The notes beneath the pieces were generated by a model. That model saw nothing but the letters and a program-made list of their open reading frames with translations. It had not been told where the DNA came from and searched no databases. Position numbers and translations under genes: made by a program. From assembly GCA_041481485.1 (NCBI GenBank), contig JBGPBY010000079.1:1-18906 (forward strand): DNA of 18,906 bases, in the 5' to 3' direction. This document shows positions 1 to 7,754 of the stretch, one piece after another (position 1 is the first letter of the stretch; the number at the start of each line of letters is the position of its first letter). The DNA comes from JBGPBY01 sp041481485 (GTDB lineage Bacteria > Acidobacteriota > Terriglobia > 20CM-2-55-15).

Positions 1-140
1 AATCCCGCCAGGTTTTGCCCCATGCTTATCCCGCCCTCCCCACTTGGGGGGGGGTTATAACCCCGCCAACATGGGGGTGGGGTCAATCCTCAAATTTGGT
101 GGGCGTACTCCCCCCGCCCCTACAGTGGGGAATCGCGATT
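1..140. repeat. G/C-tract palindromic non-coding stretch
   Basis: This non-coding stretch is built from runs of C and G that form several dyads. A run of nine G occupies 46-54. A perfect 14-base palindrome, GGGGTTATAACCCC, lies at 51-64. Further C-tract/G-tract pairs are CCCC at 37-40 with the G run at 46-54, CCCC at 61-64 with GGGGG near 73, and CCCC at 117-120 with GGGG at 127-130. It probably continues beyond the left edge. It lies downstream of the epimerase gene, which reads leftwards. I cannot name a repeat family. Codon-like reading frames here are forced by the tracts and look spurious. Confidence 0.5.
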
Positions 141-182
141 ACAGCTTCGGACATACGTTGCCGTATTTAAGAAATGGAGTAC

Positions 183-206
183 TTAGCCACCGGCGTAAGT
201 CGGTGG
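183..206. repeat. short hairpin repeat, copy 1 (imperfect)
   Basis: Positions 187-206 read CCACCGGCGTAAGTCGGTGG: an 8-base stem with one G-T wobble around a GTAA loop, preceded by TTAG. The same 24-base unit recurs at 18777-18800 with one base different. This copy starts 5 bases past the stop codon of the minus-strand epimerase gene, a position typical of REP-like elements or a terminator hairpin. There is no clear T-run on the minus-strand side, so a simple intrinsic terminator is not well supported. Confidence 0.65.
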
Positions 207-210
207 GAAG

Positions 211-1188
211 CTATTCTTCCGTTTTGATTTCTCGAGTCCAGGAGTGGTTTTCCCGATACCAGTCCACGACGCGGGCGATACCTTCATCCAGCTTCACGGT
301 GGGGGACCACTGCAACTCCTCGCGGGCCCTCGTGATGTTGGCCCAGGTTGCGGGGACATCCGCGGGATGGGCAGGCTTGGTGACAATTCGAGCGGACTTT
401 CCGACAAGGCGTTCGACGATTCGAATCATGTCCATCAGTTCCGCCGGGGAATCCGATCCAAGGTTAATGATTCGAAAGCCCATGGGGCGAAGGCCTTTCA
501 CCGTACCGCTGGCAATGTCGTCCACGTAGGTGAAGTCCCGCGACTGACGGCCGTCACCAAAAACCACAACAGGACGATCCTCACTGATCCATTGCACAAA
601 TCGAAACACGCTCATGTCTGGACGGCCGGCAGGCCCATAAACCGTGAAGTATCGGAAGACGGTAATGTCGATTCCAAACAGATGATGGTATGTGTAGCAA
701 AGCGCTTCGGCACCCTTCTTCGACGCGGCATATGGTGATAGCGGCTTGTTCGTGTCGGCGTCTTCGGAATAAGGCAGCGCGTTGTGTGCGCCGTAAAGAC
801 TGGAGGTCGACGCCAGGACGAACTTGGCAACGCCATGCTCACGGCAAAGCTCCAGCAGGTTCAGCGTGCCCGTGCAATTCGTCTCGAAATAGACCCAGGG
901 ATTAAGAATGCTCTGCCGCACGCCGGCTCTGGCGGCAAGATTAACGACGCCGTCAAAATGGGATGCAGTTTTGAAAACTCCCTCCAGCCTTGGCCGATCG
1001 CAGATATCCAGCGTCTCAAACCGGAAGCCTGGACGATTTTTCAGACGTTCGAGGCGCCAGTACTTCAGGCGTATATCATAAGCATCATTGAGATTGTCGA
1101 CTCCGAAAACACTGTGGCCATTTTCCAAAAGAATTTCCGCTACTTTTGAAGCAATGAAGCCAGATACCCCCGTTACCAGATAATTCAT
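211..1188 (-). CDS. NAD-dependent epimerase/dehydratase, UDP-glucuronate 4-epimerase-like
   Basis: An extended short-chain dehydrogenase of 325 residues. The N-terminal Rossmann motif is TGVSGFIAS (residues 6-14), where the usual third Gly is Ala13. D31 follows strand 2 and should bind the NAD ribose. The catalytic set is the Ser cluster STSS (127-130) with Y153 and K157 in SPYAASKK. The block RYFTVYGPAGRPDMSVFRF (179-197) is characteristic of UDP-glucuronate 4-epimerases, as is the NDAYDIRLK stretch at 34-42. Family members interconvert UDP-GlcA and UDP-GalA in the cytoplasm; substrate here is inferred. It follows the AsnB gene with a 31-base gap, so the two are probably cotranscribed. No clear Shine-Dalgarno precedes the ATG. 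The window contains no recognisable UDP-glucose dehydrogenase to supply its substrate. Another uronate or hexose epimerase is possible. Confidence 0.88.
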   Translation of the reverse strand: MNYLVTGVSGFIASKVAEILLENGHSVFGVDNLNDAYDIRLKYWRLERLKNRPGFRFETLDICDRPRLEGVFKTASHFDGVVNLAARAGVRQSILNPWVYFETNCTGTLNLLELCREHGVAKFVLASTSSLYGAHNALPYSEDADTNKPLSPYAASKKGAEALCYTYHHLFGIDITVFRYFTVYGPAGRPDMSVFRFVQWISEDRPVVVFGDGRQSRDFTYVDDIASGTVKGLRPMGFRIINLGSDSPAELMDMIRIVERLVGKSARIVTKPAHPADVPATWANITRAREELQWSPTVKLDEGIARVVDWYRENHSWTREIKTEE

Positions 1189-1219
1189 ATCGTGCGTCTA
1201 TTCTGGCGATCGGAAAACA

Positions 1220-3139
1220 CTAAGCGACATAGGAGAACAGAGATGGCAACAATAACGAGACGGCGGCCGATGAACACAGATATTTTCCAAAGCGCCGAGC
1301 CCATAGCTCCAGAGCGATAGGCGAGAAGATATCCTTGATGCCAAAACGGCTATTTCTGGTGCGGAGGTAAGCCTCATAACGGGAACGGAATTTCGCCTTG
1401 TCGATCAGTCCGAGTGATTCGGAAACCCACTCGCTGTCGAGCAACGATGAAATCTGTCCTCTCAGTTCCGATCGCAGCCATTTCTCCTGGGGAACCTTGA
1501 AGTATTGTTTGTCTTTCCTCCAGACGATGGAAGCTGGCAACAGCGGCTCCATTGCTTTTCGAAAAATCCATTTGGTCCAGCCATCGCGGAGCTTGCTTTC
1601 GACGGGGACTGGAGAGAGCAGTCCGACCAGACGGTAATCCAGAAACGGCAACCGGACTTCCTCGCCGGCAGCCATCGACATCCGGTCTTCGTAATGAACC
1701 AGAGCCGGAACCGACAACCGCTCGATATCGGCAATGGCACGGCCGATCACTCCTCCACCATTGAGTCCGACGGGAGTATTGACGTGATGATCGAGCAATG
1801 CGTGGCCCCGAATTTCGTCTTCCTGAATGCGCATCCAGCTCGGCAGGTATCGCTTGCCTTCCTGATAATTAATACCGCTCAGCAGGGTTCCTCTCCGCAG
1901 AAACGTCCCGACCATCTTTGCCGCATCGACAAACCTTCCGGCTGCGCACAATTCCTGCAAATAAAAGCCAAGGTACTTTTTGTAGCCGCACAATAATTCA
2001 TCGGCTCCCTGTCCGCTCAAGAGTACGGTCACACCAATTCTGGAGGCATACTGCATGATCAGCAAATGAGCGACGGTGGAGAAGCTTCCAATCGGTTCAT
2101 CGTTGAACCAGCTGGCCTCGCTGATCAGTTCGAAAGCTCGGGAAGGGTGATAATCCAGATTCACCTTGTCGATGTCACGGCCAAGATGAGTACCCATAAT
2201 GTCAATGAACGGTTGCTCGTCATGACCGGTCTGGCTTGTTCCCGAAATCAGCCGAATATCCTCGCGAGATGGATACAGGTGATGAACCGCGGCCGCAATT
2301 GCAGACGAGTCCACTCCGCCAGAAAGCAAAATGCCCACACTGACATCGCTCCGAAGCCGCAACCGCACGGAGTCGATAAACGTCGATCGAACAGATTCGA
2401 TCAGATCTGCTTCGGACCATTGCTCGGACATCGCCGACGGAGTTTTCCAGTAACGTTGGAGGGCCAGGGGTTTCTTTCCCAATTCCTGAATGGGCATCGT
2501 CGCAACATGTCCGGCGGGAAATTCTTCAATTCCTTCGAAGAACGTCGCTGTTCCGGAACACAGGAGATCCTGAACAAGAAAAGCGTTGGCAACAGCAGGC
2601 GAGACACGGAATTTTCCCGAAGCGACTTCCAGAATCGCCTTGATCTCTGAAGATATGAAGAACATTCCACTGTTCGTGCAAATGTAAAGAGGCTTGATTC
2701 CAAACCGGTCACGCGAAATGAGCACCTCACTTCGATGCGTGTCCAGAAAAACAAGAGCCCACATTCCGTTGAATCTGGGAAAGGCGTCAGCACCCCAATG
2801 GATGAGAGCCTGCAGCACGACTTCCGTGTCTCCGCCGGAATGAAATCGATATCCGGCGGCGGTGAGTTCCCCGCGCAGTTCGAGGTAGTTTAAGATCTCT
2901 CCGTTGTAAACGAGAACATATCGGCCGTCCGCCGACGTCATCGGTTGATTGGCAGCGTCGGAAATGTCCAGGATACTGAGCCGGCGAGTGCCAAGACCTG
3001 CGACGGTTCCATGAACCGAATCACACCAGACTCCGGAGCTGTCGGGCCCGCGGTGGGCCTGTGCACGCAGCATCCGCTCAATCGAAGTGTGCGTCGTTTC
3101 AATTTCCCGGCAGCCAAATGCTGCGGCTATACCACACAT
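1220..3139 (-). CDS. asnB: glutamine-dependent asparagine synthase-type amidotransferase
   Basis: A 639-residue class II glutamine amidotransferase. After Met1 the nucleophile is Cys2 (MCGIAA); R52, VYNGEI (77-82) and GGDTEV (102-107) form the glutaminase pocket. The synthetase half carries the PP-loop SGGVDSS (273-279) and the downstream motif SGQGADELLCGY (375-386). The family makes asparagine from aspartate, Gln and ATP. Paralogues in polysaccharide clusters (WbpS-like) are thought to amidate uronic acids; this location beside uronate genes makes that reading plausible but unproven. The start is firm: GAAGAGG lies about 10 bases upstream and Cys2 must be exposed. The C-terminus has about 20 extra residues, mostly hydrophobic (CSSAAVSLLLPSLFSYVA), beyond the usual end of the domain; their meaning is unknown. 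It is first in a probable two-gene operon with the epimerase. Confidence 0.93.
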   Translation of the reverse strand: MCGIAAAFGCREIETTHTSIERMLRAQAHRGPDSSGVWCDSVHGTVAGLGTRRLSILDISDAANQPMTSADGRYVLVYNGEILNYLELRGELTAAGYRFHSGGDTEVVLQALIHWGADAFPRFNGMWALVFLDTHRSEVLISRDRFGIKPLYICTNSGMFFISSEIKAILEVASGKFRVSPAVANAFLVQDLLCSGTATFFEGIEEFPAGHVATMPIQELGKKPLALQRYWKTPSAMSEQWSEADLIESVRSTFIDSVRLRLRSDVSVGILLSGGVDSSAIAAAVHHLYPSREDIRLISGTSQTGHDEQPFIDIMGTHLGRDIDKVNLDYHPSRAFELISEASWFNDEPIGSFSTVAHLLIMQYASRIGVTVLLSGQGADELLCGYKKYLGFYLQELCAAGRFVDAAKMVGTFLRRGTLLSGINYQEGKRYLPSWMRIQEDEIRGHALLDHHVNTPVGLNGGGVIGRAIADIERLSVPALVHYEDRMSMAAGEEVRLPFLDYRLVGLLSPVPVESKLRDGWTKWIFRKAMEPLLPASIVWRKDKQYFKVPQEKWLRSELRGQISSLLDSEWVSESLGLIDKAKFRSRYEAYLRTRNSRFGIKDIFSPIALELWARRFGKYLCSSAAVSLLLPSLFSYVA

Positions 3140-3443
3140 TCAAACAACCTCTTCAGTTAAGATCGCCAGTCGCCTGCATGACTACGGGGCTGCGTAACGC
3201 TTCGATGCGAATATTCGGAATTCACAACTTTGGTCGCAAATATGCGCCAATCGCGCGGCAGGACCCATCGGGCCACCGCGAAACTTATAGCTGAAATCAG
3301 ATCGAGGTGAAAGTCATTCTAATACGATTTCCGTCTATGGAGGGTTGCACCAGACTGGAAACATATGTGGAGACGAAGTACAATCTGTTTCCTTCGATAC
3401 AGAATCAGCAACGCGCTTTGTCGCAATCAAATGGAGGAGCGGT
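3140..3443. other. divergent intergenic region, no gene seen
   Basis: This stretch separates the minus-strand AsnB gene from the plus-strand exported-protein gene, so it should hold both promoters. I found no convincing -35/-10 pair on either strand. A TAATAC hexamer at 3320-3325 could be a plus-strand -10, but no good -35 lies at the right distance. The open frame running into the downstream gene from 3345 is better read as leader, because the likely start at 3444 has a ribosome binding site and a signal peptide. Confidence 0.4.
3433..3439 (+). promoter_or_regulatory. ribosome binding site fixing the start at 3444
   Basis: GGAGGAG lies 4 bases ahead of ATG 3444. No comparable site precedes the in-frame upstream ATG at 3345. 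The shorter start gives a protein that opens directly with a signal peptide, which supports this choice. Confidence 0.7.
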
Positions 3444-4460
3444 ATGAATTTTCGAGGTTTCCTGAAAGTTTCTCTTGTTCTCATCCTGATGGCCACGGCA
3501 GCGCGAGCCGAGGTCAAGACTGAAGAAAAAACCACAGTTCACTTTCCCGGGCTTCTCGGGGGAGTGATGAAAGTCTTCGGGGGCAAGAGCGCACGGCAAG
3601 GCGTAGTCGAAAAGATTGCCGTAAAGGGCGATCGAAAAATGACGACTTCTGAAGACACCGCTCAATTGATTGATTTGTCGGAGGAGAAGGTCTACCAGAT
3701 TGATCTGAAGAAAAAGACCTACACCGTCGTCACTTTTGCGGAAATGAAGCGGCAGATGGAAGAAGCAATGGCAAAGGCCAAAGAAGAGGCCGCCAAGACT
3801 CCGGCTGAGAAGCCCGATCCAAAAACTTCGTCCAATCAAAAACCACCCGAATATGTAATCGATGTGAAAATCTCGGAGTCCGGCCAGAAGAAGACAATCA
3901 ATGGATACGATTGCCGGGAAGTCGTGATGAACATCACAGTGCGGCCCAAAGACAAGACGGCTCAAGACGGCAGCATGATTATGACGACCAGCATGTGGCT
4001 GGGCCCGAAAATCGCAGCTATGAAAGAGCTCGAGGATTTCGACAGGCGATATGCCGAGAAGATGGTGCTGCCGTTTGCGAGCGAAATGGCGCAGGAGATC
4101 GGTCCTCAAATGGCCATGTACCCGGGGATGACGGAAGCGGTGGGAAAGCTCGAAATTGAAAAAGTCAACATGAACGGGACCGCGATTCTCACATCAGTCC
4201 GGGCCGAAGTCGCCGCTCCGCCGGAATCGAGCAAACCCCAGGCAACTCCGCCCCCCGAGCAAAACAAGCAATCGAATATTCCGACTTCAATCGGAGGACT
4301 GCTGGGAGGACTCGGCCGGAAGGCCGCCCCTAAACCAGAGGCATCGGACGCGGACAAGCCCGGGACTCTGATGTCCACCAATCATGAACTTGTTTCAGTG
4401 TCCACGGTGGTCTCAGCCGCGGACGTCTCAATTCCGGCGGGTTTCAAAGAGAAGAAGTAA
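3444..4460 (+). CDS. exported protein of unknown function
   Basis: I do not recognise this protein with certainty. With the start at 3444 it has 338 residues. It opens with a clean signal peptide (MNFRGFLKV, hydrophobic LVLILMATA, cleavage predicted after ARA22), with no lipobox Cys, so it should be periplasmic or secreted. The next region alternates charged strands and contains IDLSEEKVYQIDLKKKTYTV, reminiscent of DUF4412-like proteins; that link is from memory. A Lys/Glu/Ala-rich helix (EEAMAKAKEEAAK) and a Pro/Lys linker follow, then a second domain with NGYDCREV, then a Pro/Gln-rich and Gly-rich low-complexity segment (GGLLGGLG). It stands alone between two minus-strand blocks, and its last 17 bases overlap the convergent gene 4444-4848. 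A role in the polysaccharide locus is not shown. Confidence 0.8.
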   Translation: MNFRGFLKVSLVLILMATAARAEVKTEEKTTVHFPGLLGGVMKVFGGKSARQGVVEKIAVKGDRKMTTSEDTAQLIDLSEEKVYQIDLKKKTYTVVTFAEMKRQMEEAMAKAKEEAAKTPAEKPDPKTSSNQKPPEYVIDVKISESGQKKTINGYDCREVVMNITVRPKDKTAQDGSMIMTTSMWLGPKIAAMKELEDFDRRYAEKMVLPFASEMAQEIGPQMAMYPGMTEAVGKLEIEKVNMNGTAILTSVRAEVAAPPESSKPQATPPPEQNKQSNIPTSIGGLLGGLGRKAAPKPEASDADKPGTLMSTNHELVSVSTVVSAADVSIPAGFKEKK

Positions 4461-4848
4461 GAGTTGGCTTTTGCTGAAGTCCGACTGTATTGACGAGAGA
4501 TTCTCTTAATAGAACCAGATAGGGATCCAGAGCACGGCCATCGCCGCTGGCTTTCCAGGTGCGCTCATTGACGGCCGCCGTGATATCCGCAGCATCAATG
4601 AGGGTCAATTCGATGGCGACGGCTGCCTGAATCCACGACTCGGCATCGTAGACCCGGCCGGTCTTCGCGAAACAGACCGCACCAATCGGATCCGACAGCT
4701 CAGCGTGCGGAGTACCGCACAGCGATGCCCGAATGCGAAGACGCTCTCGCGACCGCCGCTCGCGCGGCCACCCGGGGGTTGTCACGTACTTCCAATTAAA
4801 CAAGTGATGGACGCGTCTCAGTTCCGTGATGAATTCCGCAACGATCAT
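4444..4848 (-). CDS. small protein of unknown function
   Basis: A 134-residue frame with balanced amino-acid composition and no signal peptide or membrane segment. The N-terminal half is basic and aromatic (HHLFNWKYVTTPGWPRERRSRERLRIR). The second half is an Ala/Ile-rich helical region (AESWIQAAVAIELTLIDAADIT) followed by AVNERTWKASG. I recognise no domain. It starts 92 bases past the stop of the AlgD-like gene, on the same strand, and could be the last gene of that transcript. Its 3' end overlaps the convergent exported-protein gene by 17 bases. The ATG has only a weak ribosome binding site. A competing frame at 4796-5104 has biased Arg/Ser/Pro composition and looks like a shadow. I judge this one more likely real than not. 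Confidence 0.55.
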   Translation of the reverse strand: MIVAEFITELRRVHHLFNWKYVTTPGWPRERRSRERLRIRASLCGTPHAELSDPIGAVCFAKTGRVYDAESWIQAAVAIELTLIDAADITAAVNERTWKASGDGRALDPYLVLLRESLVNTVGLQQKPTLTSSL

Positions 4849-4940
4849 TGAGGCTCACCGCTCCAAATGCTTCATACGTTTTCGGAAACACTATCAACGG
4901 GACACGCCGGACCAAATTGTTTTTCTCAGGATTCTTCGTA

Positions 4941-6260
4941 TTACCAGGATAATCCGTGGTAACGCGACACACTGGAGATCGAACGCTCGGACGAAAGCCG
5001 GACAAGATCCAGGACCGCCGCTCGTCCATTGATGGCCTGCAAGGCATTGAGGAATTCCGGGCGCTTCTGGCTGACCACAACCGCGTCGGAATCCGACAGA
5101 ACATCCGTCAGTTTTTCAAAAAGGATCTTGTGAATCTGCGGTAATTGACGCTCGAGGTATTCCAGATTGCTTCCCAGCATCTTTTTCGGATCGACATCCG
5201 GATCATAAACTCTGACGTTCACCCCATCCTGCCACAAGTCGCGAATCAGCGGGATGACTGCACTCTCCCGCAGGTCATCGGTACCCGGTTTGAAACTGAG
5301 ACCGAGAATGGCTACCTGCCGCGCGCCGATTTCATGAATCTTGACGCGGGCGGCTTCAATCTGAAGAAGATTACTCGGCAGAATCGAATCCAGAATCGGC
5401 ACCTGCACTCCCAATCGCCGGGCATGGTATGTCGCGGCCCGCAGGTCCTTCGGAAGACACGAACCGCCAAAGGCGAATCCCGGCCGCAGATATGCCGGAG
5501 ACAAATTCAGTTTCGAATCCGCACAAACAAGGCGCATAACCGTGTGGCTATCGACGCCAATGGCGCTGGATATGCGCCCGATTTCGTTTGCGAAACCCGC
5601 TTTCAGAGCATGGAAGGCATTGTTTGCAAACTTTAGAAACTCTGCTTCCTCAAGAGAGACGCGGAACGTTTCGGCTTTAACTCCCTTATACAATGCCTCC
5701 ACACAATCTCCGGACCGCCTGTCGAGTTCGCCAATGACAGTGTATGGTGGCGCGTTGAAGTCATCGATGGCACTGGCCTCTCTCATAAATTCCGGATTTG
5801 ACGCGAGCCCAAAATCCGTTCCGGCCTTCTTGCCGGAATGTTCTTCAACTATCTGAGAAACGATATTGCGTATAGTGCCCGGGAATACGGTGCTCCGAAT
5901 GACGACCACATGATAATTGTCAGCCTTCCGGAGTCCAGAGCCGATCTCGGCCGCGACGTTACGAACGTAATTCAGCGCCGGATTTCCCTCTGCAGCCGAT
6001 GGCGTACCCACACAGATAAGAGACATGTCGGAACGGCTAATCCAGCTGGACCCGTCATGTACCGCCCGCAACCTGCCGGATGCGATTCCCTGTCGAACCA
6101 GTTCATCCAGACCGGGCTCGCGAATGGCGCATTCGCCGTTGTTCAGTGCTTCAACCTTGGTCGGGTTTGTCTCTACCCCAACGACCTCATGCCCGAGGTT
6201 TGCCAGACAAGCTGCTGATACTGTTCCCACATATCCCAGTCCCCAAATGACTACTCGCAT
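4941..6260 (-). CDS. algD: GDP-mannose 6-dehydrogenase (AlgD-like)
   Basis: A 439-residue NDP-sugar dehydrogenase, close to the length of Pseudomonas AlgD. It shows the NAD motif GLGYVG (7-12), ICVGTPS (82-88), RSTVFPGT (122-129), NPEFMREASAI (155-165) and the active-site block RPGFAFGGSCLPKDLRA (259-275) with catalytic Cys268 and the conserved Lys210 of EFLKFANN. The string LNLSPAYLRPGFAFGGSCLPKD, the LGLSFKPGTDDLRES segment and the Trp C-terminus follow GDP-mannose rather than UDP-glucose dehydrogenases. The family oxidises GDP-mannose to GDP-mannuronate with two NAD+. AGGAG precedes the ATG closely. It is the fourth gene of a minus-strand series and is separated from the preceding glycosyltransferase by a repeat element, so cotranscription is uncertain. 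UDP-glucose as substrate cannot be excluded from sequence alone. Confidence 0.9.
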   Translation of the reverse strand: MRVVIWGLGYVGTVSAACLANLGHEVVGVETNPTKVEALNNGECAIREPGLDELVRQGIASGRLRAVHDGSSWISRSDMSLICVGTPSAAEGNPALNYVRNVAAEIGSGLRKADNYHVVVIRSTVFPGTIRNIVSQIVEEHSGKKAGTDFGLASNPEFMREASAIDDFNAPPYTVIGELDRRSGDCVEALYKGVKAETFRVSLEEAEFLKFANNAFHALKAGFANEIGRISSAIGVDSHTVMRLVCADSKLNLSPAYLRPGFAFGGSCLPKDLRAATYHARRLGVQVPILDSILPSNLLQIEAARVKIHEIGARQVAILGLSFKPGTDDLRESAVIPLIRDLWQDGVNVRVYDPDVDPKKMLGSNLEYLERQLPQIHKILFEKLTDVLSDSDAVVVSQKRPEFLNALQAINGRAAVLDLVRLSSERSISSVSRYHGLSW

Positions 6261-6326
6261 ACACTCCTATCCGGAAACGGCACTTTTTGCACTGTAGGCG
6301 CGGTCTATGAATGTTTGAAGAAATGG

Positions 6327-6448
6327 TCAATTCTCAATTGTCATTTGTCATCGGCGGTGGCGCTTCGCGCAACCATTTCTTAGGGATGGCGCGCCGCAGG
6401 CGCATCCTTAAGATGACAAATGACAATTGAGCATTGAACAATGACAAT
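6327..6448. repeat. inverted-repeat element with heptad-repeat arms
   Basis: The arms at 6327-6352 and 6412-6437 are inverted copies matching at 25 of 26 bases. Each arm is itself a string of 7-base units of the form TGANNAN: on the right arm, starting at 6414, TGACAAA, TGACAAT, TGAGCAT, TGAACAA, TGACAAT. The centre (6353-6411) contains a second dyad, CTTAGGGATGGCGC against GCGCATCCTTAAG with one bulge. No reading frame is plausible inside. It fills the gap between the AlgD-like gene and the glycosyltransferase and ends 4 bases short of the latter's stop codon. A related right-arm copy lies at 18869-18906. It resembles a small non-autonomous dispersed element. Confidence 0.8.
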
Positions 6449-6452
6449 TTCC

Positions 6453-7754
6453 TCACACCTTCAGAATTCCAAGCTCGACCAGCCAGCGTCCGATTATCCC
6501 GTTCCAACTGTACTCTTTTTCCACCAGCGCTCTGCCTGTCTGCCCATAGCGGTCACGAATTTCGCGATTGTCTGCGAGTGCAGCAATGGCCTGGCTCAAC
6601 ATTTCCGGATTCTCGGGAGGCACCAGGACTCCGCATTCGTGATCCCGCAAGAGTTCCGCCGCTTCCCCTTCACCGGCGTATATCACCGGAACGGCACAGC
6701 TCAGGGATGGGAAAATCTTGGACAGTCTCATTCCTTTTGCAACTTCCATTTTGCGCAGCGTTGCAACAGACGCAAAGGCGATCGAGTACAGGCGATCCAT
6801 CTCGTCGTAAGGCGACTTGCCAAAGACAACATTCTCCAAACCACGGTCGACGCATATCTGACGGAGACGCTCGCGTTCGGGACCGTCTCCAATCATCAGA
6901 AACGCAATGTCCTTTCGCGATCGCAAAAGCGTTGCGGCATCGATCAGACTCTCGAGCCCATGATAAAAAGCATGCGTACCGACGTAGAGAAATACCTTTT
7001 TCCCGTGCAGTTTCCAGCGTTCGAGTAATTCCTGAGATGGCGGCATCGGTCTGAGAAAATTACTGTCCGCACCATTGGGAAGAAATGTGATCTGGGATCG
7101 AGGCAGACCCCGGTTCTGAAAATGGTCAATGAAACCATGCGTGACCGTCGACACCTTCCATGAATTTCGCAGAAAGAAATTCTCCAGACCAAATGCAAAC
7201 CGGAGAACAGAGCCGTTCCGCATGAATCCCAACTGACGAGCCACATCCACCTGAAGATCGGGAACGTTGTAAATGTACCGCGCGCCCCTCAGCCACTTCA
7301 TCATGACGGCGACCAGACCCAGCGAAAGGGGCTGAGATTCCACAAACAGTACATCCGGACGAGGTCCGAAGAGGACCGCTATCAGAGCGGTAAAAGTAAA
7401 ACTGAAGTAATTGGCAAGGCGAACCATCGCGGATTTTCCAGTTGCTGCGTAAACCCACGTGCGTCTCACCGGAATTCCGGAGATTTCCTCACGAACTCTC
7501 CATTTCCCTTTGTATGCAGGAAATATTTTGCCGGCGGGATAGTTGGGAAGTGCGGTAATGACTTCCACTTCGATTCCCTTGCTGCGCAGCACATTCACCA
7601 TCGCCTGAAGCCGGATTTGAGGCGCTCCGATCTCAGGCGGATAATACTGAGTCAATACCAGCCACCGCCGGAATGAAGCATCCACCACGGGAGTTGAAGT
7701 CTCCTTCGTCTCCGGAATCCTATCGGCTGGCGGTTGCAATGATGATCTGCCCAT
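6453..7754 (-). CDS. glycosyltransferase family 4, WcaI/WbuB-like
   Basis: A GT-B fold glycosyltransferase of 433 residues from ATG 7754. The N-terminal domain opens RRWLVLTQYYPPEIGAPQIR, and the sugar-nucleotide domain contains FLPNGADSNFLRP, KVFLYVGTHAFYHGLESLIDA, MIGDGPERERL and the EX7E-type segment GEGEAAELLRDHECGVLVPPENP, all typical of GT4 retaining enzymes. A hydrophobic stretch FSFTFTALIAVLFG suggests membrane association. It would add a sugar to the lipid-linked repeat unit on the inner face of the inner membrane; donor and acceptor are unknown. The start is uncertain: ATG 7754 overlaps the upstream methyltransferase by 35 bases with a weak ribosome binding site, whereas GTG 7688 (411 residues) follows AAGGAG by 12 bases and has no overlap. 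The longer frame from 7838 runs deep into the methyltransferase and is unlikely. Confidence 0.88.
   Translation of the reverse strand: MGRSSLQPPADRIPETKETSTPVVDASFRRWLVLTQYYPPEIGAPQIRLQAMVNVLRSKGIEVEVITALPNYPAGKIFPAYKGKWRVREEISGIPVRRTWVYAATGKSAMVRLANYFSFTFTALIAVLFGPRPDVLFVESQPLSLGLVAVMMKWLRGARYIYNVPDLQVDVARQLGFMRNGSVLRFAFGLENFFLRNSWKVSTVTHGFIDHFQNRGLPRSQITFLPNGADSNFLRPMPPSQELLERWKLHGKKVFLYVGTHAFYHGLESLIDAATLLRSRKDIAFLMIGDGPERERLRQICVDRGLENVVFGKSPYDEMDRLYSIAFASVATLRKMEVAKGMRLSKIFPSLSCAVPVIYAGEGEAAELLRDHECGVLVPPENPEMLSQAIAALADNREIRDRYGQTGRALVEKEYSWNGIIGRWLVELGILKV

Noticed and set aside
187..206. Intrinsic terminator for the epimerase operon
   Set aside because: The stem is good but on the minus strand it is not followed by a T-run, and the same unit recurs elsewhere as a repeat.
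44..529. 161-residue plus-strand open frame at the left edge
   Set aside because: It reads through the G/C tracts and the hairpin repeat and is antisense to the clear epimerase gene; composition is not protein-like.
4796..5104. 102-residue minus-strand frame between AlgD and the small protein
   Set aside because: Overlaps the AlgD-like 3' end out of frame and has Arg/Ser/Pro-biased composition.
6413..6448. CRISPR-like repeat array
   Set aside because: Units are 7 bases with no spacers, and no cas genes are present.
6434..7054. 206- and 195-residue plus-strand frames across the repeat element and glycosyltransferase
   Set aside because: Antisense shadows of a well-supported GT4 gene, Arg/Ser/Pro-rich.
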